Position numbers and translations under genes: made by a program
In this document: positions 19,401 to 31,642 of the stretch, one piece after another
Layout of the letters: each line of letters opens with the position of its first letter
Numbering within the stretch: position 1 is the first letter of the stretch
Notes under the pieces: generated by a model
Told to the model about the DNA's origin: nothing
What the model saw: only the letters and a program-made list of their open reading frames with translations
Database searches by the model: none
Assembly: GCA_051453625.1 (NCBI GenBank)
Contig: JBOZIK010000001.1
Coordinates: 173,888,598-173,938,034, forward strand
Origin: Welwitschia mirabilis
Lineage: Eukaryota; Gnetophyta; Gnetopsida; Welwitschiales
Direction: 5' to 3'
DNA: 49,437 nt

Positions 19401-21868
19401 TTAAAGCAATTAAAATCATAGAAATAATTAATTAATGTTAATGAACACTGAAAATTTTGATATAGCTTTTGTATGTCAAATTCAAAAAAAATAAAAAATA
19501 AAAAGAATGATGTAACTTATCATATTTAACAACTTCAAGAAGAGATTCTAAAAGACAGGTGGATAGATGATTTAGATAATAAAGCAAGAAAACATTTTTG
19601 AAATCTTTGTTTTTTACAAAAATAGGAGCTTTCTTCTTAAATATAAAGGGTAAAAAGCTAATGGATTAAAAAAGGTAATGCTTACTCTAAATTTTTTCAA
19701 ATCTCTACTTTTAAGCAAAAAAAAAAAAGAGAAAAAAAAGGAAAAAACTCTTTAGTATAAATACTTGTTTTAAAGATGAAGAGTAACAACATGTTTATGA
19801 GACTAGTTATATGGAAAACATTTCTAGAGAATATCACAAGAATTTTTTAAATTTTTATAATTTAGAAATATTTTGAATGCCTTTATCTCTAACTAGATAA
19901 GTTTAATTTCGAAGAAGAAAAATAAAATAAAAGTGCAAATGGGAATGCGTAATGCACATTACCTCATGTATATTAGAAGAGTCTTTATGTTGAGATATGG
20001 TTCAAATCTTCTTATGTTAACATGGAGTAGTTGAAGATCAATTTATCATGGAATTATATAACACACCCTTTGATTAAATAAATTTAAGTAAATAAGGAAA
20101 ATATAGGATGTATTAAGTTTGCATACTATGTAACATAATGAGTATGAGATGATAATTTTTAATAATTACAAACATAATTTAGTTCTACATAAGGCAATAA
20201 TGTTATAGGTATTGATGTGTAATATTTTTCAATAATTAATGAAAGATTAACTAATGATAAATATATAAAAATAGATGCAAGTAGAATAAGTATAAGAAAA
20301 ATCAAGGAAGAAATAACAGGTAAAGATGCAAACATAATTAATTGTATATTAATTAATTAAAAACTAATAAAAAGATACAATACCTTCAAGTAATATAAGA
20401 AAAAAGCTAATAAAAAATTCATATTGAAAAGGCCAAATTAATGTGACATCGAACAATGTGATAAGGGTTTGGAAACAATGGGTAATAAGAGGGAAAAAGT
20501 GTTGTATAAGAAAGATAAGCTTATAGAGATATTTCTCAAAAGGGTAAGCATGTTAAGAAAATAAGGTTTTAATATTTTTAAACTACCTCTAATAAGTTTT
20601 AATATTTTCAAACTTGTATGTGAAAATGTAAAAGATATAAATGTAATATTTTACAAAAGATGTGATATTTTTGAAGTTTCATTAATAATGAAAGTTTTAA
20701 GGTTCTAAATACCTCTCCTTCTCAAGACTTACAAATACCCTTTCATCCTAACCCAAATAAACAAGAAGAAGATAAATTTCTAAGATGGAAAATCAAGGAA
20801 GAAGATCTTATAAAAAGGTTATTACATAAAGGTGTGTTAAATGATGCCTCCATTATTTAGTAAATAGCCTTGTTATATTATGAAAGATAATATTTCCTAT
20901 ATTATGTGTGCATTATAATTCATTAAAACCTACATTCATTATCATTTATAACTTTATTCTTTTCTTAAGTTTAAAAAGTTATAATATAATGTTGTTTTAT
21001 TGAAATTACAATTACAATTACTAATATTAAGTAGCAATATACACAGAGGAATGGGGATTCCCACTAGTACATGACATAAAACATCACAAACTATTATTCT
21101 AGTGGGCTATGTTTCATTATCCAACTTCTTAGTGTTAAAAATCTAGAGATAAATTTTGCTATAAATAAAAACCCTTAAAAAATCATTTATTATTTTAGCA
21201 TTATTTGAGAAGTCTCAAAAGTAGCAAACTCTTTGTTAATATTCACATTACTACTACAATGTCCTATTATCCATTGTATAAAATATTCAGGGATATGTTT
21301 CTTACTGGTTGATTATGTTTTAAATTATCTTGAAATTTTATTTTTAAGTCTTTTAAGATCATATTCAATGATGTAAATAGTCACCATTAATTTATGTAAG
21401 GGCTTAAAAAAAGTTTCATCAAGAACACATGTTATCATATTAGCATAAAATGTCAATGCAAAATGTTGATAATTAATTTTTAAAAAAAATTAAGAATAAT
21501 TAATCATTGGAGATATAAATAATATAAGAAAAAAAGACCTAAAATTAAGTTATTAAAAATCATTTGATGTGCATAAATGAATTCGAATCAAAATATCATA
21601 TAAATTCCCTAAATTTCCCCTTCATAATTCTTTTTATTCTATTTTTAATTCATGGTGGATCACATTTTATATTGTGACATGTCACAAATTTTTACTTATG
21701 ACTACATCTATCTAGATTTTTGAATATGTCATAAGAAAATGTCATTCAAAATGGACATAAATCCTAGAGGTTTATTGATCTAATTTCACCTAATTTTAGA
21801 GACATGTCACCCTTTTTAAATCGTTGGTCATACTAATAGTAAAAATTTCTTATAAGAGTTTTAAAGCT
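19401..21868. other. Unclassified AT-rich DNA up to the Gypsy 5' LTR
   Basis: No reading frame worth reporting. A-rich runs at 19719-19747. A loose dyad, 'CCCACTAGTA' at 21061 against 'CTAGTGGG' at 21098, may be a small hairpin. Nothing else recognised. Confidence 0.5.
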
Positions 21869-22952
21869 TGATGCATTACCAAATTATATGTATTTGAATG
21901 AGTGTTATGAGCCATTTTGCAAGACATTTATACAAGTTTAGATGTAATTCTAAGGATTATGAAGAATTAATGAAAGATCTCAGAAATATGTGATTCTTAG
22001 CATGATTAGAGGCATTTAAAGTATATTCTGATACATTGTGCCTTGAAGGAAAATCACTAATGAAAAAGGCTAGTTTCTATTGAGTTAGAAGAATAAAGAA
22101 GACTATTGTTCCCATGGCAGGTAAGACAACAACATTGCATAAGTTACATAGGAATGCTAATGTGGACTAAAGTTAATACTACTAAGTCATCCTTTCTAAA
22201 GGAGTGCCATCCTTATGATCATTCTCATGACATGTAGGATGATGAATGTAACATTCAAGCCATTATTCCCTTGGTCATTCCTATGATAGATGGGATGACA
22301 CTTGTAACCACTAACTAACCTTTGTTCATTTCATTCATTTCTTTGTTATAATTAAGTGCATTTTATAGTGCATTTTGTGTAATAGTTTTATCACTTAGCC
22401 CTAAAAACAAAAGCCCCTTTTAACTCTCCTATCCATATTCATTTGCATTAGACATTCTTGTGATAAGAGATTGAAGGGCTAGAGATCCATCTCACGAGTT
22501 GTAGAAAGACATTTTCTTGGTGAAGGCTTGGCTCTTTTGTGACATAGATGCTGGTCCTATTTTAATATAAAAACCTTATTCCATTTATGCATTTAATTAT
22601 ATTATATTTACCTTATGATTTATGTTATCCTTGATCTAGTGATAGTTTTATTGATAATATAGGTCTTAAGAGCAACTTATGTTAAGGTTGAAGAAAGTAC
22701 TTTTAGGTTCATCTTACATTATATTAGTCTTGGTTATTGACAGTTTTCTTGATTGATTTAGGCTCAAAAAAGCTGATCTTTGATTCAGTAATCAAATAGG
22801 TATTCATTTAAGTTTAGTTGCATTTTGCATTGCATTGCATCTTTAATTTCTTACATCATTCCTAAGTTTATATACATTCTCTTTGAAAATTAATTCTCAT
22901 TCTTCTCTTATAAGTATTCAATGAGTTACAACATTTGGATTACTCTCATTCA
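21869..22952 (+). repeat. Gypsy 5' LTR
   Basis: Starts TGATGC and ends about CTCTCATTCA. It aligns along its length with 30534-31642; shared blocks include 'ACATTGTGCCTT' and 'TTACAACATTTGGAT'. It contains copies of a short dyad motif (TCATTCCCATGACA...GGATGA) at 22106, 22217 and 22274. The copies differ by many substitutions, so the insertion is old. Confidence 0.87.
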
Positions 22953-23503
22953 TAGCAAGAGGATTATCATCATTCCAGTAAGTAAATCAGATTTTAGTTT
23001 AGTTATTTATCTATAAAGACATTGTATATTTTTAACTAGGAATTATAGGTTTTCTGTTCATAGGTTTTTGGTTTTTTTTAGTCTATAATAACAATTGTCA
23101 CCCTCTCTATCATTCCCAAAATATAAGAAATGACAAATAAAGATTTCTTTATTTTCTTTCTATCTGTAAATTCTTTGCTCTTGATTTCTGTTTTACTAGT
23201 TAAATAATTGTTGTTTTCTTCGTTGTCCCTATGATAAGGTAGATGAAGGCTCTATTTTAAGCTTTTTATTTTATGATTATAACAATTTGTACCACAATGA
23301 AAATCAGTTTTTTTATCCCCTGTGTTATTCCCATGACTAGAAGGATGCTAGTCTCCATGTTTATTTTTAGCTTTTGGCTTTCTACTAAATATTGATTTCT
23401 TGTTTTTGCTTTCTGTGTTTGTCATCTTCTCTATCATCCCTATGACTAGAAGGATAAATATTAGTTATTTTTATTTCATTTTCTATTGTTTTCTATTTGT
23501 AGG
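22953..23503 (+). other. Gypsy leader (5' untranslated region)
   Basis: Between the LTR and the gag ATG. T-rich, with no primer site that I can recognise. It has three more copies of the dyad motif found in the LTRs, at 23224, 23324 and 23433. A fourth, broken, copy lies near 23108. Confidence 0.6.
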
Positions 23504-24700
23504 ATGATCAATCCAAGAAACAAACTTCAGAGAGAAAGGTTGCTAATAGAGGAGAACATTAGAGAAGACTAGTCAACTTCAAAATTAAGTCAGATAAACA
23601 ATTTCCAAGTGTATATGATATTCTGTATGAGTTTATTTTTATAAATCTGATCCTGTGAAAGAAATTTTTTTAGAAAATAATTTACAAGAAGTAGATTATA
23701 CTATCAAATATTTCACAAAACCAAAAAAAAGTCATAGGGTCTTCAACCCCTAGTCCTAATGTAAACCTTACTCTTAAGGAATTAATAGCAAGTACGAAAT
23801 GAAAATTCAAAGTCCTTTCAATTTACCCCTAAGCGAGAATACCAAATTAAAGAATTTAAATGCCTATCTTATCTCTAATGGCAAACTCAATGAAGATTCC
23901 CTCTAATGCACTGTGGATATGGAACAACTTCTTACCTCTGGAAATAAAAAGAAAAGGATTAGTGATCATACATATATGGTTGTTTTTCCAATGACATTAA
24001 AGGAAAAAGCAAAAATTTGGCTAAAACCTATACCCCACAAAAGTTTAAAGTCATGGAATCAAGTCTAGAAAGCCTTCATTAAAAGATTCATGAGTAAAGC
24101 AACTGTTAGAAAAAGAAAAAAGGAAGTAATCAATTTTCAACAACAACTAAATGAAGATTATGCTTCCACATATAAACACTTCTTTATTGTAATTCACTCT
24201 AATCCAATAGATGCTTTCATAAGAGAAGAGCTAGTTGACTATTTCTATAGTGGTCTAAACTTCTAAACAAAACAACTCATAGATTTCTCTTGTGATAGAA
24301 ACTTAATGAATTTCACACTAGAAAATGCTTGAAAAACATTAAAAAAACTTTTGAAGGTTAGTCAAACTTGACCAACATCAAAAGATTACCACACTATAAG
24401 GAAAATCATCAAAGATTTGAAAGAGATAAAATAAGAAAAAAAGGTAGACAAACTAGAAGATAATCCTAGATTTCACAACAACTCTAAAAAAGTATATTAA
24501 AATGATTTTTGGTGAGAAACCAGTAACTAAGAAGAATTTTCTACCAACATGTGACTTATGCAAGAACAACTATTACATTATCAAGGATTATTTACTTTTG
24601 CCAATCTATAAAGAGAAGATACATGAAAAAGTTTGTAATTTAACAAAAAATTTTCAAAATTTTAAAATCAAAAGCAAAATAGCCACAACATAGGATGAAT
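23504..24700 (+). pseudogene. Gypsy gag
   Basis: Particle-forming protein. The ATG at 23504 opens MINPRNKLQRERLLIEENIR, then a stop. The capsid-like retrotransposon gag domain is at about 23975-24360, with 'LKEKAKIWLKPIPHKSLKSW' near 23998, 'INFQQQLNEDY' near 24130, and the pattern 'VDYFYSGLNF' near 24235. A zinc knuckle follows at 24552: CDLCKNNYYIIKDY has exact CCHC spacing, but the His and last Cys have both become Tyr. Both changes are single C-to-T or G-to-A transitions. TAG and TGA stops interrupt the domain. Confidence 0.82.
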
Positions 24701-25439
24701 TTACAATCAAGCTTTCAAATGTTTAACAATAAGTTCTAGAATTTTCAAATTAATGTTTAGTCTTTCAAAAATCATCCATCAAATTTTCAACATCAAGATG
24801 ATTCACTTCAAAACTCCATAGATAAACTGACAAAATCATAAGAAAAGAAAAATGCAAACATTAAAAACTTAGTAAATGCCATTCAATAAATAATTTTGGC
24901 AAATCAAATACCATAAGGATCATTATCAACACAACCTATATCAAACCCCAACTAAGTGAGAAGGGATTATAAGTTTGTAAGAAAATGTGGGCATGAAGTA
25001 AACCCTCCTTCTTGTGAAGCATCAACCTCTCAAAATAATAGGAAAAATGATGAAGAAGAAGAGAAAATTAAAATATTAAAAATTTACAACTTCCCTTATC
25101 TTGGTAAATGTAAGAAACAAAAATTCTTCATAATGATCAAAAAAGAAAATAGTTACCCCTTAGTTTGATAGGATTAATACCAATTCAAATTTCAATGAAC
25201 ATCTGAAATCCTTGATGAAAAATATGAGCATAGACTTATCCTTTGAGAAAACTTTACAAGAAAATATAAGGTACTTAAAGCTATAGAAAGACTTAACAAG
25301 AAGAAAATAGAAATGAGTTATTCCTAGCAAAGTATTTTTAGCACAATCCCTCATAAACTTAGTATTATAAAAATATCCAAAATTTAAAGGTTCAGGGGTA
25401 GTAATAGTGAGTGTTACATTAGAGGGAAACAAAAAATCA
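24701..25439 (+). other. Gypsy gag-protease linker
   Basis: Degenerate Asn/Lys/Ser-rich sequence with short frames (for example at 24956-25168), where a polar linker is expected. No motif identified. Confidence 0.5.
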
Positions 25440-26035
25440 AAAGAGATTTAATCAAGATTGGAGTAAGCATTGATATCATGCTATTAGACATTTGTAAGAG
25501 ACTTAGTTTAGGAGGTAGAATAGAGGCCACTCAGATTCTCTCAGAGCTAGTGAACACTTCAATTAAAAAACCCTTAGGATTCATTAAAGATTTAGTGATC
25601 CAAATTGAAGAGGCATTCTACCCAATATATGTGGTTACTATAGAGGTCAAACACAATGGAGGTTACCCATTAATTCTAGGACAAGCCTTCTATGCAATAG
25701 TCCACTGCATTATTAAGATAAGAACTAGGATGATGGAGTGTTACCTAGGAAACAGAAAGTTTTTAATTACATTTTTTAATGTAGCTGAGAAAGACCTAGG
25801 TGATGAATGGGATGTAGAAAATAACAACAAATCAACTTTATTTATTCAACACTATCCCTTGGAAGAAAGATGGTTGATGTTACATGAGCCTATGCTTTAT
25901 GATGATCCACTTAAAATAGAGAACTTAAAAGCCCTTGATACACCCAAATCTGAACATTTAGGGAATTATTTTTTTCAGAAAGAAGATAAAAAAGAATCCT
26001 TAGCCTATAAGAAAGTCCAACTGCTAAATTAAAAC
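25440..26035 (+). pseudogene. Gypsy aspartic protease
   Basis: Retropepsin that cleaves the polyprotein. The frame runs from before 25440 to a stop at 26030. The in-frame ATG at 25478 is internal and is not a real start. The active-site segment that should read like LDLGASIN is IKIGVSID, so the catalytic Asp is lost. Downstream, 'KPLGFIKDLVIQIEEAFYPI' near 25567 and 'GGYPLILGQAFYA' near 25660 match the ILGRPFLA flap-side block of the family. The last third (LHEPMLYDDP) is the polar tail before RT. It is the longest uninterrupted frame of the element. Confidence 0.85.
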
Positions 26036-26189
26036 TCATACTTTAAGGGATATCATCCACTACACGAGCCAAAAACTGAAAATCTCAATATGAAAAATCT
26101 TCCTAGTGGATTGAAATATATTTTTCTCTATAATAATTAGAACAAACCTCTCATGATCAATGAAAATCTTTTTCCTAAACAAAAGTTAA

Positions 26190-27085
26190 TCTTAATCTTC
26201 TTTTAAATTTCTAAAATTCATGCCTTTACTTGGTCTCATAAATATTTGGCTACCATTCCTTCTTCTATTATTCATCATAAAATCTATCTTGTGGAAAATG
26301 CAAAACTTGTTAGACAACCATAAAGAAGATTAAACCCAATACTTAAACAAGTAGTTAAAGAAGAAATCATTAAGTTAATGGATGATAGAATTATTTACAC
26401 TATATTACATAATAAATGGATTAATCCCTTGATGTAGTACTGAAAAAGGATGGGAAATGGAGAGTTTGCATAGATTTTAAAAAATTAAATAAAGTCACAA
26501 AGAAAGATTATTATCCTCTTCCCTTCCTTGACCAAATATTTAATAGAATTTAGGGACATGATTTTTATTACACTTTAGATTGATATAGCAATTATAACTA
26601 GGTCTTGCATAGCCAGTGAAGACCAAGCCAAAACAACTTTCACTTCATCTTTTGGGATGTTTGCTTTTAGATGAATTACTTTTTGATTATGTAATGTTTT
26701 TGAAAATTTTCAATGTACTATGATGGGTATCTTTTCAAATATGTTAGACGATTTAGTAGAAATATTTATAAATGACTTTTCTATCTTTGCAAAGATCTTT
26801 GGTTAAACTTTAAAAAGATTAGAAAAAGCTTTTGATTGATGCATAGGATATGGCCTTCACTTAAGTTGGAAAAATATTTTATTCTTAGTTAAAAGTGGAA
26901 TTGTTCTAGGCCACCACATTTCTAAAAGAAGAATTAAAATGAATGCTAAGAAAGTTTATATCATTCAACACTTTACTCCTCCAACCAATGTTAAGCGACT
27001 CCAATATTTTCTTAGATATTGTGGTTTTTAGCATAATTTCATATAAGATTATGCTAAAATATGCAAACATTATAATCATTACTAG
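26190..27085 (+). pseudogene. Gypsy reverse transcriptase
   Basis: 'HAFTWSHKYLATIP' near 26218, then 'RRLNPILKQVVKEEIIKLMD' near 26325, NKWINPLD near 26412, KKDGKWRVCIDFKKLNK near 26442, and 'KKDYYPLPFLDQIF' near 26500. After about 26600 frames shift and the YxDD box is not readable. The thumb region 'SGIVLGHHIS'-like block appears near 26893 in another frame. Decay is much heavier in the second half. Confidence 0.85.
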
Positions 27086-27600
27086 AAAAAGAAGCCAAAT
27101 TTGACTGGAATACATCTTGCCAGCTTGATTTTAATAAACTCAAACATAAACTCTCTTATGTGCCTATCGTAATAGGACCTAATTGGGACAAATATTTTGA
27201 GTTAATGTGCAATGCTAGTAATTTTTCTATTATTGGGGTGTTTCAACGAAAATATGAAAATGAGTCTAAATTCATAACCTACCATAGTAAAAAATTTCCT
27301 AAAGCTCAAGGAATCTATTAAACTACTGAGAAAGAAATGTTAGCCATAATCTTTTGCCTCAATAATCTTAGATATTATCTTTTAGGCTTCCACACAAATG
27401 TTTACATTCATGTGGTTATTAAATACTTAATGAGTAAGAAATATTCCAATACTAGATATATTAGATAGATCCTCTTAATGCAAGAATTCAATCTCAGCAT
27501 CATAGATAAGATGGAAAAACATAACAATGTGGCAGGTCACTTATCCCATCTTACTTCCTCTTCTGATGATCTTCCTATAAGTGATTCTTTTCTGGATGAA
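27086..27600 (+). pseudogene. Gypsy RNase H
   Basis: A nearly continuous frame: FDWNTSCQLDFNKLKHKLS near 27100, 'YFELMCNASNFSIIGVFQRK' near 27191 (the first catalytic Asp, expected in the 'CDAS' context, is Asn), 'TTEKEMLAIIFCLNNLRYYL' near 27321 with the Glu kept, and 'HVVIKYLM' near 27410, where T-D-H is expected. 'ILLMQEFNLSIIDKM' lies near 27470, and 'NVAGHLSHL' near 27525 stands where ADHLSRL is usual. Only two stops interrupt it. Confidence 0.87.
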
Positions 27601-28883
27601 CAATTATTTGATATATATTATATTCATTTAACTTCATGATATGTGGATATTCTTAAATATCTTGTCACTTTGAAAAAACCACAAAATTGGAGTCACAATC
27701 AAAGAAAATATTTTCTTCATAGGATAGATGATTATGAGTGGATAGCACACCATTTTTATTATAGATGTAAAGATCAAATCATGAGAACATGTGTACTAGA
27801 TTAGGAGAAACCTTATATCCTTCACCTTTGTCATGGTGATATTTGTGGTGGACATTTGAATGGTTAAAATATTCATGAAAGTTTTTCATTCTAAATTCTA
27901 TTGGCCTAGTCTTTTTTAGCACTCTTTTAAGTATGTTAGAAGGTGTAATGCATGTCAATGTTTTGGTAATCTTTTGTAATCATAGGAAATACTTCCTAAA
28001 AACAATTCTTAAGTGAAAACCTTTTGACTATTAGGGAATCACTTTCCTATGTCCTATTAAACCACTTTTTAAAGACAAAAATTACATTTTAATGGATGTG
28101 GATTATGTGTCTAAATGGGTTAAAGCAATTTGTACTTTCTCAAATGATGTCCAAACTACTTGTAACTTTGTTAAAACTTAAATTTTTTGACTCTTTTGTC
28201 TTCCTTGAATAATCATTAGTGATTAGGAAACTTACTTCATTAACCATCTTTTTTAAGAAACTTCTTTTATCTATTGGTATATAACATTGTGTAGCTTTTC
28301 TTATCATCCTCAAACCAATGGATAAGCTAAAAACACTAATAGAAAAATTAAAAAAATGCTTCAAAAACTTTTTCTACTAATTATAAGCCATGGGATTTTA
28401 AACTAAATGATATTCTTTGGCTTACCATACCACTTGGCATAATTCACTTAGTTTTTTATGTTATATCTTGTATATAGTAAAGTCTATGTTTTACTTGTTG
28501 ATATTTGTTACAACTCTTATATTTTTACACATCAACTCAATCTTATGAATTTAGAAGAAAATCTTAAAACTTATTTAGCTCAATTGGACCATTTAGATGA
28601 AAAATGAACTCGATCTCTCCATTGTTAACTTATCCAAAAAACCCAAAGTAATTTCAAACATAAAAAAAATTTGATTCATAAAAACTTTAAACTTGGTCAA
28701 TTAGACTTATTATATAACATTAGAGTGCATCTTTTACAAACAAGTTGACCTTAAAATGGTTAGGTCCTTACCTTATTGAGAAAGTACATTCTAGTAGCTA
28801 TATTAAGATTTTTGACTTAATAACTAAAGAAATTCATAAAGTTCATGGGCAAAGGTTGAAATATACAAGCAACCTTCTTATGT
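27601..28883 (+). pseudogene. Gypsy integrase
   Basis: The H2C2 zinc region is readable as 'YILHLCHGDICGGHLNG' near 27810 and a CNACQCFGN block near 27945. The core follows with LMDVDYVSKWVKAI near 28091 and a block like YPKTNGQAKNTNRKIKKM near 28305, where HPQTNGQAE is expected, so the catalytic Glu has become Lys. The C-terminal domain is 'KWLGPYLIEKVHSSSYIKIF' near 28755 and HKVHGQRLKYTS near 28838, the standard end of Tat/Athila integrases. Several stops and frame shifts. Confidence 0.83.
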
Positions 28884-30533
28884 AAACATGATAGAAGTTT
28901 TAGCCTTAGAGGTTCCTCTTAACAAGGAGGACTTCTTTACTATTAGTGTCTAAATTTTTTCTTAGCTTTTTCCTTTGAAGGCCATTATGATGTTACTTTA
29001 TCATCTTTCAAACACTACTTATGTATTTATTTTCATAACTAGTTTTTCACGAAGGCATTTTATAATGGTAAGATTGGATTCACCTAATCTTAAGACATTC
29101 ACATGTCTATGAACTTTAGTTTGAAGGAAGATGATTTTTTTAATGTTTTTCTTAATGATGAAAAGGTTTTAGATTGTTTAAGGGTGTTTTTTTTTTAATC
29201 TTATTACTTTGCCTTTATCTTTTAAAGTGTTTAAGCATGTGAAATATTTTTCATTTATGCACATAAAAAAGGGTGAAATAAGGACATGATGTTTTATTAA
29301 CATGATTAACATGATGTCCTATTATAAATAGACCTAGGAAAATTTTCCTAAGAAGGGCCTTTGGCAGTGTAATATAGTAGTTATGGGAACTTCATTGGGA
29401 GGTCAGTTGGCCATGCTTTGTGGGTCCTTACTTCTCTGACTATAGTTAAACTCCCCTCATCATGGATATGTAGATAATAAAATAATAAAAACTTGGAGGC
29501 TACAGGATCAGTGGTGTTTCTGGTATCATCAGAGGCATTACTTGTTTCTTAGACTTTAGTCTTTTCACATGATCATTTCATTTTTAAGGATTCGGGTATT
29601 TGTTTTGAAATGTAAGCATGTGAGTTTATTTTTTAGTAACGTTTTGATCTCATCACTTATTGTTTAAAGCATTTAATTTTTAGCATTATCATTACCACTA
29701 CCTTATTAAATGGAATTTTTTATATATCAAGTCATGCATTTAAAAATCAACTGATATTATGATTTCTTCGATAGGAGTCTGCTAAGTTAAAATTTAGGGT
29801 AGGTAGGATATCTTATTTATGTTGCCTTATGTCCATTTTTTTTCCTTTATTAGTTGTTTCAAAGTCATTTCCATATTTTCTTATCATTTTAGGACCTTAA
29901 CATTTAATGGTTTCCTTGCTCAGTTTTCAATAAAGAATTCATTTCTTGCCTAGATAAGTTTCCTTAACAATTCTTTGATGTTTACTTTCAATCTTTTGGA
30001 GTTATACGCATTGATATTAATCATTTTTATGACTCATATTTGTTGAGCATTTATGGATCTACTTCATTCTAATTAGCACATTTTCACTAAATAATCTTTT
30101 CATGCTTATCAGAATATTTCATACATGTCTATTTTTTTCAAATTTGACATTTCTACACTTAGCTTTACACTTAATTCTCTAATTTTTCAAATTCAAAAAA
30201 TTCTCATCATCTGTCTTCTCATTCCCATCTACTTTCTTTGCTTCACTAGCCAATACAGGATATATTGTTTTTCTTGAGGAAGGTTAGGACTCATTTTCAT
30301 GGCTTGTTTTCATAATTTTTTATATTTTAGAGATCTCATAAGACATAAATTATTGAAAATTTCACTCCATACACATAATCATTACATGTTATTTTGCTAT
30401 GTGATGTGTTTAAGATTATTTATAGGGATGTTTTATAATTTCTAGATTGATTTTTAAAAAGATAATTTTTCTCATAATTATAGTTGTTCATTTGGTTTTG
30501 ATTAGGAACTAACAAAGGATAAGTGAAGGGCTA
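28884..30533 (+). other. Gypsy non-coding region between integrase and 3' LTR
   Basis: 1.65 kb. Tat/Athila elements often have a long region or an extra ORF here; this one has no surviving ORF. A less AT-rich island lies at about 29340-29560. The sequence just before the LTR (AAAGGATAAGTGAAGGGCTA, 30514-30533) is the likely purine tract. Confidence 0.6.
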
Positions 30534-31642
30534 TGATGCTCTATCAAATTGTATGTATTTGATGGGGTGTTATAAGCTATTTTATAGGACATTTATACAG
30601 GTTTAGATGCAATTCTAAGGATTATAGATAATTGATAAAAGATCTTAGAAATATGCAATTCCTAATATGATTAAAAGCATCTAAAGTATATTCTAATACA
30701 TTGTGCCTTAGAGGAAGATCACTGATGAAAAAGGGTAGTTTCTCTTGAGTTGGAAGGATAAAGAAGATTGTCATTCCCATGACATGTAGGATGATAACAA
30801 TGCATAAGCCACATGGGAATGTTGACATGGATTAGAGTTGGTACTACTAAGTCATCGTTTCTAAAGGAGTGTTGTTCTCATGATTATTTCCATGACATAT
30901 AGGATGACAAAGGTAATGTTTGAGCTGTCATCCCCTTGGTCATCCCCACAATAGGAATGATGATACTTGAAAATGTCAGTTTGCCTTTGTTCATTTAATC
31001 CATTACTTTCTTATAATTAAATGCATTTTGTAGTTCATTTTGTATGATGATTTTGCTTCTTAGCCCTATAAATAAAACACCCCTTGTTTTCATTAGACAT
31101 TCTTGTGATAGAAGATTGAAAGGCTAGAGATCCATCTCGTGAGTTGCATCAATACATTACCTTGGTGAAGGGTTGTGCATCCTTCATTAAGGCTTATCTA
31201 TTTTGTAACACAGATGCTAGTTCTATTTTAATATAAAAACTTTATTTCATTTGTGAATCCAATTCTATTATATTTCCCTTATGGCTATGTTTTCTTGATT
31301 CAGTAATAGTTTCATGAATAATATAGGTCTTAAGAGTAGCCTTTATTAAGATTAAAGAAAGTAGTTTTAGGTTCATCTTGAATTACATTTATTAAACTCA
31401 TTTAATAGCTTAATTTAGTCTTGGTTAGTGATAGTCTTCTAGACTGATTTAGGTTATATAGAGTTGAGCTTTGATTTAGCAATTGAATAGGTATTTATTT
31501 AGGTTTAGCTACATTTTATATTGCATTGCATCTTTAATTTCTTACATCATTTCTAAGTTTGAATATATTATCTTTGAAAATCAATTCTCATATTCTCTCA
31601 TAATTCTTTGACAGATTACAACATTTGGATCACTCCCATTCA
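30534..31642 (+). repeat. Gypsy 3' LTR
   Basis: Starts TGATGC and ends about CTCCCATTCA; about 1109 bases. Homologous to 21869-22952. It contains dyad-motif copies at 30769, 30879 and 30927. Confidence 0.87.

Larger units (their letters stand above)
21869..31642 (+). mobile_element. Ty3/Gypsy retrotransposon of Tat/Athila type, degenerate
   Basis: About 9.8 kb: 5' LTR 21869-22952, long leader, gag, protease, reverse transcriptase, RNase H, integrase, about 1.65 kb of non-coding DNA, then 3' LTR 30534-31642. RT and RNase H before integrase makes it Gypsy. The RT opening ('RRLNPILKQVVKEEIIKLMD'), the integrase block DYVSKWVKAI and the end HKVHGQRLKY are the style of the Tat/Athila lineage. Lineage is inferred from memory of the family. 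All coding parts carry stops. I found no target-site duplication and no clear primer site, so the LTR edges are given to within a few bases. Confidence 0.92.

Noticed and set aside
25478-26032. Intact 184-residue protein starting at the ATG at 25478
   Set aside because: The ATG is internal to the Gypsy protease frame, which begins upstream; it is not a separate gene.
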